Of a stretch of 10,901 bases of DNA, positions 1-6,941 are shown piece after piece. The position numbers and the translations under genes are program-made. The stretch comes from Candidatus Woesearchaeota archaeon (GTDB lineage: Archaea > Nanobdellota > Nanobdellia > SCGC-AAA011-G17 > GW2011-AR17). The notes below the pieces were generated by a model that saw only the letters and a list, made by a program, of their open reading frames with translations, made no database searches and was not told the DNA's origin. Positions within the stretch are counted from its first letter, which is position 1. Each line of letters begins with the position of its first letter. The DNA lies in contig JAGWAA010000012.1 in the NCBI GenBank assembly GCA_018302165.1, positions 1 to 10,901 of the forward strand. Direction: 5' to 3'.

Positions 1-419
1 TCATGCATGATCCGCTTGGAAGGCGCGCTTTGGATTGGATAACTTATGGTATTCCTTTGAGGCCTTTCTCGAAATATCCATTTACTGGGGCTGGCGGCAG
101 TTTAGATTATGCTGATTGGGATAGGAATGTTAATATTGCTGCATTGTGCATCATAAAAAAATCTGTATGGAAGAGGTGTCCATGGGATGAGAGATTGTTA
201 TTGTGGCAAGCAGAAGATATGAAGATTTCAGGAGACTTTTATGAATCTGGAATTGTTCCGAGATTTAATCCGCACTCTAATTCAATGACTATAAAGAAAG
301 AGTGGGGAGATTATATTTTAAATTACAAATTTAATAAATATAAATTAGGAAGAGCTACGTCCCCGTCACTAAAAATATTGTTAACATTTTATATGAAAAA
401 TTTTATTTGGATACTTTGA
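1..419 (+). CDS. Glycosyltransferase (GT-A fold, family 2-like), C-terminal part, 5' end outside the window
   Basis: This is the C-terminal part of a protein whose reading frame is open at the left edge, so the true start is upstream. The recognisable stretch is GGSLDYADW, then AALCIIKKSVWKRCPWDERL, then WQAEDMKIS (about residues 32-77 of the visible part). This pattern, an acceptor-side loop followed by an aromatic or acidic 'W-x-ED' element, is typical of the C-terminal half of GT-A nucleotide-sugar transferases. There the acidic pair acts in or near the catalytic base position. The enzyme probably adds sugars to surface glycans or glycoproteins, but donor and acceptor cannot be read. The last ~25 residues (after about position 345) look less protein-like than the alternative frame, so the true C-terminus may lie in the next ORF through a frameshift. 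The family call is fairly safe; the exact subfamily is unknown. Confidence 0.72.
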   Translation, partial: MHDPLGRRALDWITYGIPLRPFSKYPFTGAGGSLDYADWDRNVNIAALCIIKKSVWKRCPWDERLLLWQAEDMKISGDFYESGIVPRFNPHSNSMTIKKEWGDYILNYKFNKYKLGRATSPSLKILLTFYMKNFIWIL

Positions 420-652
420 AAGGATTACAAAGTAAGGGTGCACATTTATGTTTTATATCAACTCAAGAAAAAGATGTGATTGATATTCTTATTCATGGAA
501 TAGAAAGCGAGCATAGCTATGCTCTGAAACCTTTGGATAGATTTGTTTTAACAAAATATGTTGGAAGATTTTTGGATGTTTCTCTTAAGTTGGATCGAAT
601 AGTTGATGATATTCCTGATGATTATTGTTTTGGACCAGTATTCCAGGATTAA
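407..652 (+). CDS. Hypothetical protein, possibly the frameshifted C-terminus of the glycosyltransferase
   Basis: The frame is open from 344 to the stop at 650-652. The first usable start is TTG at 407, and no ATG or Shine-Dalgarno sequence is visible. The upstream part of the open frame (344-406) would read RKSYVPVTKNIV followed by NILYEKFYLDTLKG. It looks more like a normal folded protein than the overlapping tail of the gene before it. From there the product is soluble, mixed alpha/beta in composition and ends with an acidic segment (DDIPDDY). I recognise no domain. Because the ORF has no good start and the preceding gene's tail is poor, a one-base loss near 343-360 that split one glycosyltransferase gene is a real possibility. 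A short independent gene is the alternative. Its stop overlaps the convergent RNase P gene stop in a shared TTAA. Confidence 0.4.
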   Translation: MDTLKGLQSKGAHLCFISTQEKDVIDILIHGIESEHSYALKPLDRFVLTKYVGRFLDVSLKLDRIVDDIPDDYCFGPVFQD

Positions 653-942
653 AGTTGCATTCGTGTATATTTTTTGCATTCTGAACAGTAAATAATTAGT
701 TTATTATTATTGATTCTTACTCTAGAATTTATTCCTGGTTTTAAGAATGAGTAACAGTGATTACAGAATTTTTTCTTTTGAACTTTAGTTAATCTAATAT
801 TTGTTTTCATAGCAATTTTTCTTGCTAGTGATACATAACGATTGGCTAAAGGTTTATTTTTTTTAAAGACTAAATCTGCTTGCTCGAATAATATAGAAAT
901 TCTTTCTCTTGCAATATCTTTAGTTTTATCTGATGCTTTCAT
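649..942 (-). CDS. rnp4: Ribonuclease P protein component 4 (Rpr2/Rpp21 family)
   Basis: A subunit of archaeal RNase P, the ribonucleoprotein that cuts the 5' leader from pre-tRNAs; it normally works with the Rpp29 homologue on the specificity side of the RNA. The 97-aa length fits the family. The N-terminal half is helical and basic (AxRYVxLARKIAMK around residues 33-46). The C-terminal half is a zinc ribbon with C60-x2-C63 and C86-x2-C89. The family pattern LKPGINSRVRI lies between the two pairs and YTRM follows the second. The ATG at 942 is the natural start. The gene lies 32 nt after ksgA on the same strand. An AT-rich box centred about 25 nt before the ATG could give it its own leaderless transcript. 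Its stop interlocks with that of the convergent ORF on the other strand. Confidence 0.93.
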   Translation of the reverse strand: MKASDKTKDIARERISILFEQADLVFKKNKPLANRYVSLARKIAMKTNIRLTKVQKKKFCNHCYSFLKPGINSRVRINNNKLIIYCSECKKYTRMQL

Positions 943-962
943 GTTTTTTATTAGACTAGTTG

Positions 963-972
963 ATTTAATATA
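963..972 (-). promoter_or_regulatory. Possible TATA box for rnp4
   Basis: On the minus strand this reads TATATTAAAT, centred about 25 nt upstream of the rnp4 ATG, the spacing expected for a leaderless archaeal transcript. It sits in the short gap behind ksgA, so rnp4 may be transcribed both with the operon and alone. In such AT-rich DNA this could be chance. Confidence 0.38.
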
Positions 973-974
973 GT

Positions 975-1703
975 TTACTGAGCAAATAATTTTATTATTT
1001 CTTTTATTTCTATTAATGAAAGATTAACTATATTTTTGTCTTGAATTGAAGGTTTTAATCTTAAAGAAATATATTCATTAGATTCTGATTTAGTCATACC
1101 AGATTTTATTAAAATTTCTCTTAATGCATTCTTGGTTTTTTTGTCGTATTGAATAAAAAATTCTCTTAAAAAGAAATTGCCTTCTTTAGGTAAAATTTTA
1201 ATTAATGCAGATTCAGTTTTAGGTTTTGGATAGAATGATTCTGGGCCAACCTTTTGAATTATTTCTACATCATAAAATGCATCTGATAATAGTTTTAATC
1301 TTGAAGGATTTTTTCCAGTTAAACTTTCAGCGAAGGTTAATGGTACTACAAAAACTAACATTTCAAATTTTTCTCTTGTAAAGCGCCACATCAATGGTTC
1401 ACAAATTGTATAAGGTAAATTTGAAACACATTTAGTAAATTCTGGAAATTCCAACTTGGTAGCATCGCCTTCTAAATAAGTAATATTTTTATTGTCTGAA
1501 AATTTTTCTTTAAGTTCTTTTAGAAGTTCTGAGTCTTTTTCGATGACAAAAATTTTCTTTGCTATTTTCTGAAGATATCTTGTTAAGTAACCAGTACCTG
1601 GGCCTATTTCTAAAACTAAATCATTTTTATGAAGGTCTGCAATATTTGTTATTTTAATTAATAATGGGATATCAATCATGTAATGTTGGTCAATGTTTTG
1701 CAT
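975..1703 (-). CDS. ksgA: 16S rRNA adenine N6,N6-dimethyltransferase (KsgA/Dim1 family)
   Basis: This SAM-dependent enzyme dimethylates the two adjacent adenosines in the 3'-terminal hairpin of 16S rRNA, a late step of small-subunit maturation. Family motifs appear in order: DQHYMID (residues 5-11, the N-terminal substrate/SAM motif), LEIGPGTG (31-38, SAM-binding motif I), VIEKD (53-57, the acidic ribose-binding end of motif II), EGDAT (78-82, motif III) and SNLPY (94-98, catalytic motif IV of N6-adenine methylases). The 242-aa length is slightly short for the family, with a compact C-terminal helical domain. The ATG at 1703 is chosen because the next Met (residue 9) would remove the DQH motif. 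This start makes the gene overlap the kinase by 28 nt, suggesting translational coupling. Confidence 0.95.
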   Translation of the reverse strand: MQNIDQHYMIDIPLLIKITNIADLHKNDLVLEIGPGTGYLTRYLQKIAKKIFVIEKDSELLKELKEKFSDNKNITYLEGDATKLEFPEFTKCVSNLPYTICEPLMWRFTREKFEMLVFVVPLTFAESLTGKNPSRLKLLSDAFYDVEIIQKVGPESFYPKPKTESALIKILPKEGNFFLREFFIQYDKKTKNALREILIKSGMTKSESNEYISLRLKPSIQDKNIVNLSLIEIKEIIKLFAQ

Positions 1704-2212
1704 ATTTCTTCAAAGGATTTTTTCGAATATGTTTGTTTATATTCTTTTGCTTTTTCTAGAATGTTTGGAAGCTTGTAATTGCGTGCTATGAATTGGCAAA
1801 CTTGGGTTATATTTTTTGGGTTTTCTGTTAATTTGCAACGTTCAAAATCAATTAAAATTATTTTATTTTTTCTAACTATTACATGTTTGATTGGGTGATG
1901 CATTTCTAGTTTGTTTACTTTTAATTTGTCTAAAATATAACATTGTTCTAGTAAATCTTTAAGAAGAATTTTTAATTCTTTTTTTGGGCAGTTATATTTG
2001 ACTAATGGAGTGCCTTCAATGAATTCCATAAATAATGCATCTGATTCTAGTTTGATAAACTTTGGGCCTATTTTATGTTTATTGAGAATTTTTAACCAAT
2101 GTGCTTCATTTTCTAGACGATTAATTGCAGTTGTATCTGGTCTAATCTTTTTTATTATTATATTCCCTTTTTTATAAATAAAAGAACGTTTGCCTTTAGC
2201 ATAGATTTCCAT
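1676..2212 (-). CDS. Bud32/RIO-like predicted Ser/Thr protein kinase (COG2112-like)
   Basis: A small kinase-fold protein of about 178 aa. From the ATG at 2212 it shows a candidate ATP-anchoring lysine (IIIKKI, K21/K22), a helix-C glutamate candidate (E36 in RLENEAHWL), the hinge-like MEFIEGTPL (62-70), a catalytic-loop equivalent HHPIKHV (105-111), and a metal-binding IDFER (D122-F123-E124). The usual HGD/HRD loop is replaced by H-P-x-K-H and DFG by DFE. I associate this with the archaeal COG2112 group rather than with true Bud32 of the KEOPS complex; the substrate is unknown. An in-frame TTG at 2234-2236 would lengthen it by 8 residues into argS. I prefer the ATG because it lies one base after the argS stop (ATG-TAA-A-ATG). 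Sitting between argS and ksgA suggests a role in translation or tRNA modification, which is inference. Confidence 0.72.
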   Translation of the reverse strand: MEIYAKGKRSFIYKKGNIIIKKIRPDTTAINRLENEAHWLKILNKHKIGPKFIKLESDALFMEFIEGTPLVKYNCPKKELKILLKDLLEQCYILDKLKVNKLEMHHPIKHVIVRKNKIILIDFERCKLTENPKNITQVCQFIARNYKLPNILEKAKEYKQTYSKKSFEEICKTLTNIT

Positions 2213-2213
2213 T

Positions 2214-3908
2214 TTACATTTCTTCGACAGTTTCAATACCTAATAAATATAATGATTTTTTGCAAACAATCCTAAATGATTCAACTAAGGCTAAAAGGAA
2301 AATCTCATTTTCGGAATCAAGAACTTTTGTTTGATGATAAAATTCATTAAAAATATGGGCTAATTCTAATGTGTAATTTGAAATTATTGAAGGTGATAAA
2401 TTTCTTTGAGCATTCTCTATAACTTCTGGGAATTCTGCTAATTTTTTAATTAATAATATTTCTTTTTCTTTAAGTATTTTAGAGGTTAATTTTATTTCAG
2501 GCTTTTTTTTAGATTTTTTTAATATAGAACTTGCTCGTGCATATGAATATTGAATATAAGGACCTGTATCCCCTTCGAAACTTATTGCTTCATTTGGATT
2601 AAAAATAATATTTTTGACATGGTCTGTTTTTAATAACATGAATTTTATTGCACTTAATGCAATTTTTAGACTTCTAATGTTTAATTCTTTTTCAGATAAT
2701 TTTGGAAATCTTTTTTTTATTTCTGTCTTTGCAAGTTTTTGAGTTTCTAAAATTAAATCATCTGCATCTACTACTGTGCCTTCTCTTGATTTCATTCTTC
2801 CTTCTGGAAGTTCGACCATTCCATAAGAAAGATGATGGAGATTTTTTGTGAATTTATATCCAAATTTTTTAAGTATAGTAAATAAAACTTGAAAATGATA
2901 ATCTTGTTCATTTGCAACTACATATATAGAACCATCTAATTTGTATTCTTTATCTTTTAATATTGCTAAGTACATATCTTGGGTAATGTAAATTGAAGTG
3001 CCATCAGCCCTTAGAATAACTTTTTCACCTAATTTTTCATCTGTTAAGTCTGCAATGATTGCATTATCTTTTTTTATAAAAATATTTTTATTTAATCCTT
3101 CTTGTGCAAGTTCTTTTCCTTGGCCATAAATCTCACTTTCATAATATTGTTTGTCATGTTTAATTCCAAAAAGTTTGTAGGTTTCTTTGAATCCATCAAA
3201 AGCCCATTTATTCATTTTCTTCCACAAGGCTATTGTTTTTTTATCTCCTGATTCCCATTTTTGAAGTATTTTTTGGGCTTCTTCTTCGAGGGCTGGATTT
3301 TCTTTTGCAGCCTTAGAAAACATAACATAATAATCTCCAATTAAATGATCTGATTTTATTTTTTCACTTTCTGGAGTTTTATTTTTGCCCCATTTTTCAT
3401 AAGCATACATAGATTTACAAATATGAACTCCACGATCATTATTTAAGTTTGCTCGAATAATTTTGTTTCCTTTATGTTCAAGAATTCTTGATACACTTTC
3501 TCCTAAGGACATATTTCTTAAATGACCTAAATGTAAAGGTTTGTTTGTATTAGGTGATGGGAATTCAATCATAATTGTTTGTTTGTTTTTTTCAGTTCCA
3601 AATTTTTCTTTTTCTTTTAGAATTTTTTTGATAACTTCAATAGCAAGGTTTGATTTTTCTAAAAAGAAGTTTAAGTAAGGACCTGTTGCTTTTATTTTTT
3701 CTAAATCTTTTGTAATTTTTATTTTTGATTCTAATTCTTTAGCAATTTCAATTGGATTTTTTTTATAAATACTAGAAAGTTTGAAACATGGAAAAGCAAT
3801 ATCTCCTAATTCTGGGTTTGAAGGTACTTCTAAAATAGATAAAATTTCATCTTCTTTTAGTTTTGTTTGTTTAGCAAGAATTTTTGCAATTGCTTCTTTA
3901 TTATTCAT
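2214..3908 (-). CDS. argS: Arginyl-tRNA synthetase
   Basis: This class I aminoacyl-tRNA synthetase charges tRNA-Arg and needs the tRNA present to activate arginine. The 564-aa length is normal. It has an N-terminal Add-1 tRNA-binding domain (about 1-85). The catalytic Rossmann core contains the HIGH-type motif HLGH at 126-129, preceded by EFPSPNTNKPLH. The KMSKS-equivalent loop is MKSREGT at 372-378, followed by VVDADDLI; this variant is common in archaeal ArgRS. The C-terminal DALR anticodon-binding domain includes PYIQYSYARA and ends in LLGIE. The ATG at 3908 lies 26 nt from the centre of a TATA box, so the message is probably leaderless. It is the first gene of the minus-strand cluster and abuts the kinase gene. 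Confidence 0.97.
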   Translation of the reverse strand: MNNKEAIAKILAKQTKLKEDEILSILEVPSNPELGDIAFPCFKLSSIYKKNPIEIAKELESKIKITKDLEKIKATGPYLNFFLEKSNLAIEVIKKILKEKEKFGTEKNKQTIMIEFPSPNTNKPLHLGHLRNMSLGESVSRILEHKGNKIIRANLNNDRGVHICKSMYAYEKWGKNKTPESEKIKSDHLIGDYYVMFSKAAKENPALEEEAQKILQKWESGDKKTIALWKKMNKWAFDGFKETYKLFGIKHDKQYYESEIYGQGKELAQEGLNKNIFIKKDNAIIADLTDEKLGEKVILRADGTSIYITQDMYLAILKDKEYKLDGSIYVVANEQDYHFQVLFTILKKFGYKFTKNLHHLSYGMVELPEGRMKSREGTVVDADDLILETQKLAKTEIKKRFPKLSEKELNIRSLKIALSAIKFMLLKTDHVKNIIFNPNEAISFEGDTGPYIQYSYARASSILKKSKKKPEIKLTSKILKEKEILLIKKLAEFPEVIENAQRNLSPSIISNYTLELAHIFNEFYHQTKVLDSENEIFLLALVESFRIVCKKSLYLLGIETVEEM

Positions 3909-3929
3909 AATTTTAAAATAGAAAGGTTG

Positions 3930-3938
3930 TTTATAAAA
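3930..3938 (-). promoter_or_regulatory. TATA box of the argS cluster (leaderless promoter)
   Basis: The minus strand reads TTTTATAAA, centred 26 nt upstream of the argS ATG. That is where an archaeal TATA box sits relative to its transcription start, so transcription should begin at or next to the start codon. No Shine-Dalgarno sequence precedes argS, which agrees. Confidence 0.65.
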
Positions 3939-3979
3939 TCTGCGTTGAAGATTAATTATATTATTTGTTTACAGAAAGG

Positions 3980-3988
3980 TTTATAAAA
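3980..3988 (+). promoter_or_regulatory. TATA box of the surface-protein gene pair
   Basis: TTTATAAAA preceded by the purine-rich GAAAGG (BRE-like). A start about 26 nt downstream of the box centre falls near 4010 and leaves a leader of about 14 nt. That leader contains the Shine-Dalgarno-like GAGGT at 4016-4020 ahead of the ATG at 4024. A near copy of the same GAAAGG-plus-TATA block lies at 3921-3938. Confidence 0.6.
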
Positions 3989-4023
3989 TAATTAACCTTA
4001 GAAAGTTTTAGAAAAGAGGTTGT

Positions 4024-5736
4024 ATGATGAAACAAGTATTTTTGGGATTGTTTGTTTTGATGTTAGTGGGTAGTTTTGCTTTTGGAGCTGAAGTTTTTTC
4101 TGCGCAAACTGGTTTTGATTGGTTATATGAACAAATGGGTACTGATGGAAGTTTCGGAAATGATGTTTCTACAACTGCTTTGGCTGTTGCAGCTTTAGAT
4201 TCTGCTGGATATGATACTATTTTGTCTCAAGAGTGGCTTGATTCTAAAATTAGCAGTGATGCTTGTTATCCTTCTGGAGCTTGTGATACAAAAGCTACTG
4301 CTTTGACTGTTATTGCTTTGAATGAAGTTCAAGATGATTCTAAATTTGATGATATTTTAAGTTGGTATGAATCTGCTCAATCTGAAGCAAGTGTTAGTGG
4401 TGGATGGTATTTAGAAGTAATTACTTCGTCTTCTGGAAATTGTATTGTTTCTTATGATTTGGATGGAATTTTGAAAGAAATTATTGTGCCTGTGGACGCA
4501 GGGGTATTTACTAGTTGTAGTAATTCTCATTTTTTAGATTTAGATGATTGTTTGCAGGCGAATTTGATTTCTGCTAATCCGGAATTAGAATTAAATGTTG
4601 ATTGTTCAGAGTTAGATGGGAGTGTTGTTTTGACTTTATTGTATAAATCTTCTTCAACTTATTATATATTGAGTAATTCTAATTCTGCTGAAGGAGATTT
4701 TGTTGTGCCTAATGGTTGTTACGGAAAATCAAAAAGTTCTACTTGTGATATTGAAAGTACTTTATATTCTGATTGGGCAATTAAGTATTTAGGTGGAAAT
4801 ATAAATAATTTAGTTTATTTAAAAGAAAATTATGATTCTACAAATGTTATTAGGATTGCTTTAATTTATTTGGTTACTGGTGAAGATAAGTATTTGGTTG
4901 ATTTAGCTGAATTGCAAAAAAGTGATGGGAGTTTTGATAGGGATCCTTATACGACTGCGTTAGCTGTTTTAGCTTTAGGAAATTCTGGAGATTATACTCA
5001 GAATGTTGATGATGCTAAATCTTATTTGAGAGAAGAGCAAGCTGAAACCGGTGATTGGGGTTCTAGTGCAGAAACAACAGCAATGGTTTTGTATGCTGCA
5101 TTTAATGATGATGATATTACACCTTCTGAGGTTTCAATTATTGATGATGACACTGATGAAGGAGATGAATGTATTTTAGATTTAGATTGTGAAGAGCTTT
5201 ATGGTTCTAGTTATGAATGTAATAATGGGCTTTGTGAGGTAATTACTATTGGTTGTGGTACTGATTCTGATTGTGATTCTGGAGAAGTTTGTATTGATGA
5301 TGAATGTATAGAGAGTCAGTGTAATAATGATGGTACTTGTGAATATCCTGATTATGATGAGAATGCTTACAATTGTGCTAGTGATTGTTATTGTGGGGAT
5401 GATATTTGTGATGATGTAGAATCAAGTTCAAGCTCTGATTATTATTGTGCAGCTGATTGTGGAACAACATCTACTCAAACTGATACAAGTTCTTTTGTTG
5501 ATGATGAAGAAGAAGGTGGTAATGGAGTTCTAATTTTCATTGTGATTTTAATAATATTAATTGGTCTAGGTGTTGGTGGATATTTCGTCTATAAAAAAGG
5601 ATATTTGAATTCTATTTTAAATAAATTCAAAAAGGGAGGTAGTGGCGGGAGTGCACAACAACAGTATAGCAGTCCTACATATAATCCTTTTACAAATAGA
5701 ATGCCTCCTCAACAGCAGCCTAGAAAACCTTTTTAG
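4024..5736 (+). CDS. Secreted, membrane-anchored protein with prenyltransferase-like (alpha/alpha-toroid) repeats and a Cys-rich stalk
   Basis: A 570-aa exported surface protein. Residues 1-22 form a signal peptide (hydrophobic core FLGLFVLMLVGSFAFG). Repeats of the squalene-cyclase/prenyltransferase kind, with DGSF or GDW followed by TTALAV-AL, are seen at about 30-62, 294-325 and 331-360, with weaker ones near 85-115. A Cys-containing insert rich in Ser and Thr separates them (about 130-245). Residues 383-479 hold 16 cysteines in short C-x(n)-C units, including the repeated CGDDICDD...C-AADC pattern, so disulfides outside the cell are likely. One membrane helix (501-523) follows, then a basic Gly/Gln/Pro cytoplasmic tail. 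No catalytic DxDD or zinc site is seen, so the toroid is probably for binding, not catalysis. Partner unknown. It starts with two Met codons after GAGGT, and the next gene follows after one base. Confidence 0.85.
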   Translation: MMKQVFLGLFVLMLVGSFAFGAEVFSAQTGFDWLYEQMGTDGSFGNDVSTTALAVAALDSAGYDTILSQEWLDSKISSDACYPSGACDTKATALTVIALNEVQDDSKFDDILSWYESAQSEASVSGGWYLEVITSSSGNCIVSYDLDGILKEIIVPVDAGVFTSCSNSHFLDLDDCLQANLISANPELELNVDCSELDGSVVLTLLYKSSSTYYILSNSNSAEGDFVVPNGCYGKSKSSTCDIESTLYSDWAIKYLGGNINNLVYLKENYDSTNVIRIALIYLVTGEDKYLVDLAELQKSDGSFDRDPYTTALAVLALGNSGDYTQNVDDAKSYLREEQAETGDWGSSAETTAMVLYAAFNDDDITPSEVSIIDDDTDEGDECILDLDCEELYGSSYECNNGLCEVITIGCGTDSDCDSGEVCIDDECIESQCNNDGTCEYPDYDENAYNCASDCYCGDDICDDVESSSSSDYYCAADCGTTSTQTDTSSFVDDEEEGGNGVLIFIVILIILIGLGVGGYFVYKKGYLNSILNKFKKGGSGGSAQQQYSSPTYNPFTNRMPPQQQPRKPF

Positions 5737-5737
5737 A

Positions 5738-6895
5738 ATGAAATATTTATTATTCTTTGTAATCTTTTCTTTTGCTTTTGTTAGTGCAGAAGATTTTGGT
5801 GCAGGTGAGACTGTTCAAGTTTATGTTGATGGAAATTTTAGTTCTAGTGATGTTAAGCTTTATTATAATTATACAGATATAGTGGATATAAATCCAATAA
5901 TCAAAGAAATTAGTGGGACTAATTTATTATATTTTGATTTACCAATGGATTCTGATTTGGGTGTTTATTATTTAGATTATAATGTTGGAAATATGACTTT
6001 TAGTGTTATTGATAGTTTTGGTGTAATGAGGATTTCTCCTGTATATCATATTTTTGATAAAACTAAAAATAGTTTTTTTATTGAGTTAACTTCTATTAAG
6101 GGAGATTTTGAGGTTTCTGTTAATGCATCAAATGCTAGACCTAGAAAAAGTGTAGTTACATTAAGTGAAGGTGAAACAAAAAAACTTTATGTTGATTATA
6201 ATGATACTAGTTCTTTTGGGAATATTCAGTTAAGTTATGATGTCTTTAGTTATAATGTTAATTTATTTCCTGTTGGAATTGAACCTATCTTAGATGATAT
6301 TGGAGAAGTTGTTGTTGATAATAAAACTGAAGAAGTTATTGTTGTTCCTGAAGAAAAAGTTCCTTTAACATTCTTATTGTCTAATCCTAATGCGACTATT
6401 TATTTAGGGGTTAATCAGTCTGTTGCGGCTATTTTGAAAGTGCAAAATACCTTTGGTGAAAATATTGAGAATTTAAATTATAATTTGATTGGAGATGTTA
6501 CAAATATTGTTAGTTATAGATCTGAGATTGTTAATTTAGAAGATGGTGAAATACTTGAAACTGAATTTATTTTTAATTATAATAAAAATACCTCTGTTGG
6601 AACATATAATGGTGAAATTGTTTTTGGAAATGAAGATTATGAAATTAGTTTGCCTGTTGTTGTTATTGTAAATATTGAAGATGAAGAGGTTAGTGATTCA
6701 AATTTAGTTTTAGGTGAAGATATTATTTTTGAAGGTCAGATTTTAAATGAGGAATCTGGTAATGGTCTTTTGATTATAGGGATTGTTTTAGTTGTTTTGA
6801 TGTTATTCTTGATTATTGTTGTGATTATAAAATTGAGGCAAAACCCAGAAAAAAGATTTAATCAATTTATTGAAGAGACTAAAAAGAAAAAGTGA
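5738..6895 (+). CDS. Secreted, C-terminally membrane-anchored protein, probably beta-rich, function unknown
   Basis: A 385-aa protein with a signal peptide (MKYLLFFVIFSFAFVSA, about 1-17) and an extracellular region of alternating hydrophobic and polar strands. One membrane helix follows at about 344-365, then a short, strongly basic cytoplasmic end with four terminal lysines. The ectodomain lacks cysteine, carries several N-x-S/T sequons (for example at N34, N45 and N86) and looks like two or three stacked Ig-like or CARDB-like beta domains. That fold call is inference from strand pattern only. The frame is open upstream to 5642, but the signal peptide and the ATG one base after the preceding stop make 5738 the start. 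The lack of a Shine-Dalgarno sequence suggests reinitiation coupled to the toroid gene. The two proteins may act as a surface pair. Confidence 0.82.
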   Translation: MKYLLFFVIFSFAFVSAEDFGAGETVQVYVDGNFSSSDVKLYYNYTDIVDINPIIKEISGTNLLYFDLPMDSDLGVYYLDYNVGNMTFSVIDSFGVMRISPVYHIFDKTKNSFFIELTSIKGDFEVSVNASNARPRKSVVTLSEGETKKLYVDYNDTSSFGNIQLSYDVFSYNVNLFPVGIEPILDDIGEVVVDNKTEEVIVVPEEKVPLTFLLSNPNATIYLGVNQSVAAILKVQNTFGENIENLNYNLIGDVTNIVSYRSEIVNLEDGEILETEFIFNYNKNTSVGTYNGEIVFGNEDYEISLPVVVIVNIEDEEVSDSNLVLGEDIIFEGQILNEESGNGLLIIGIVLVVLMLFLIIVVIIKLRQNPEKRFNQFIEETKKKK

Positions 6896-6910
6896 TTTAT
6901 TAATCATAAG

Positions 6911-6920
6911 CTTTTTAAAT
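6911..6920 (+). promoter_or_regulatory. TATA box of the arsR-hemerythrin-cupin operon
   Basis: CTTTTTAAAT, centred about 26 nt before the ATG at 6942, the spacing of a leaderless archaeal promoter. There is no Shine-Dalgarno sequence in front of that ATG. Confidence 0.6.
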
Positions 6921-6922
6921 AG

Positions 6923-6938
6923 GTGAATAATATTTCAC
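6923..6938 (+). promoter_or_regulatory. Candidate operator: GTGAA-N6-TTCAC inverted repeat
   Basis: A perfect 5-bp inverted repeat (GTGAA at 6923-6927 and TTCAC at 6934-6938) around a 6-bp AT core. It lies between the TATA box and the predicted transcription start at the ATG. A dimeric ArsR-type protein bound here would block polymerase or TFB/TBP recruitment, so autorepression by the product of the next gene is the simple reading. Binding is inferred from position and symmetry only. Confidence 0.55.
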
Positions 6939-6941
6939 ATA

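Noticed and set aside
5642..5737. Upstream extension of the second surface protein (32 residues before its signal peptide)
   Set aside because: It lies inside the previous gene in another frame. The signal peptide beginning at 5738 directly after the previous stop is the natural start.
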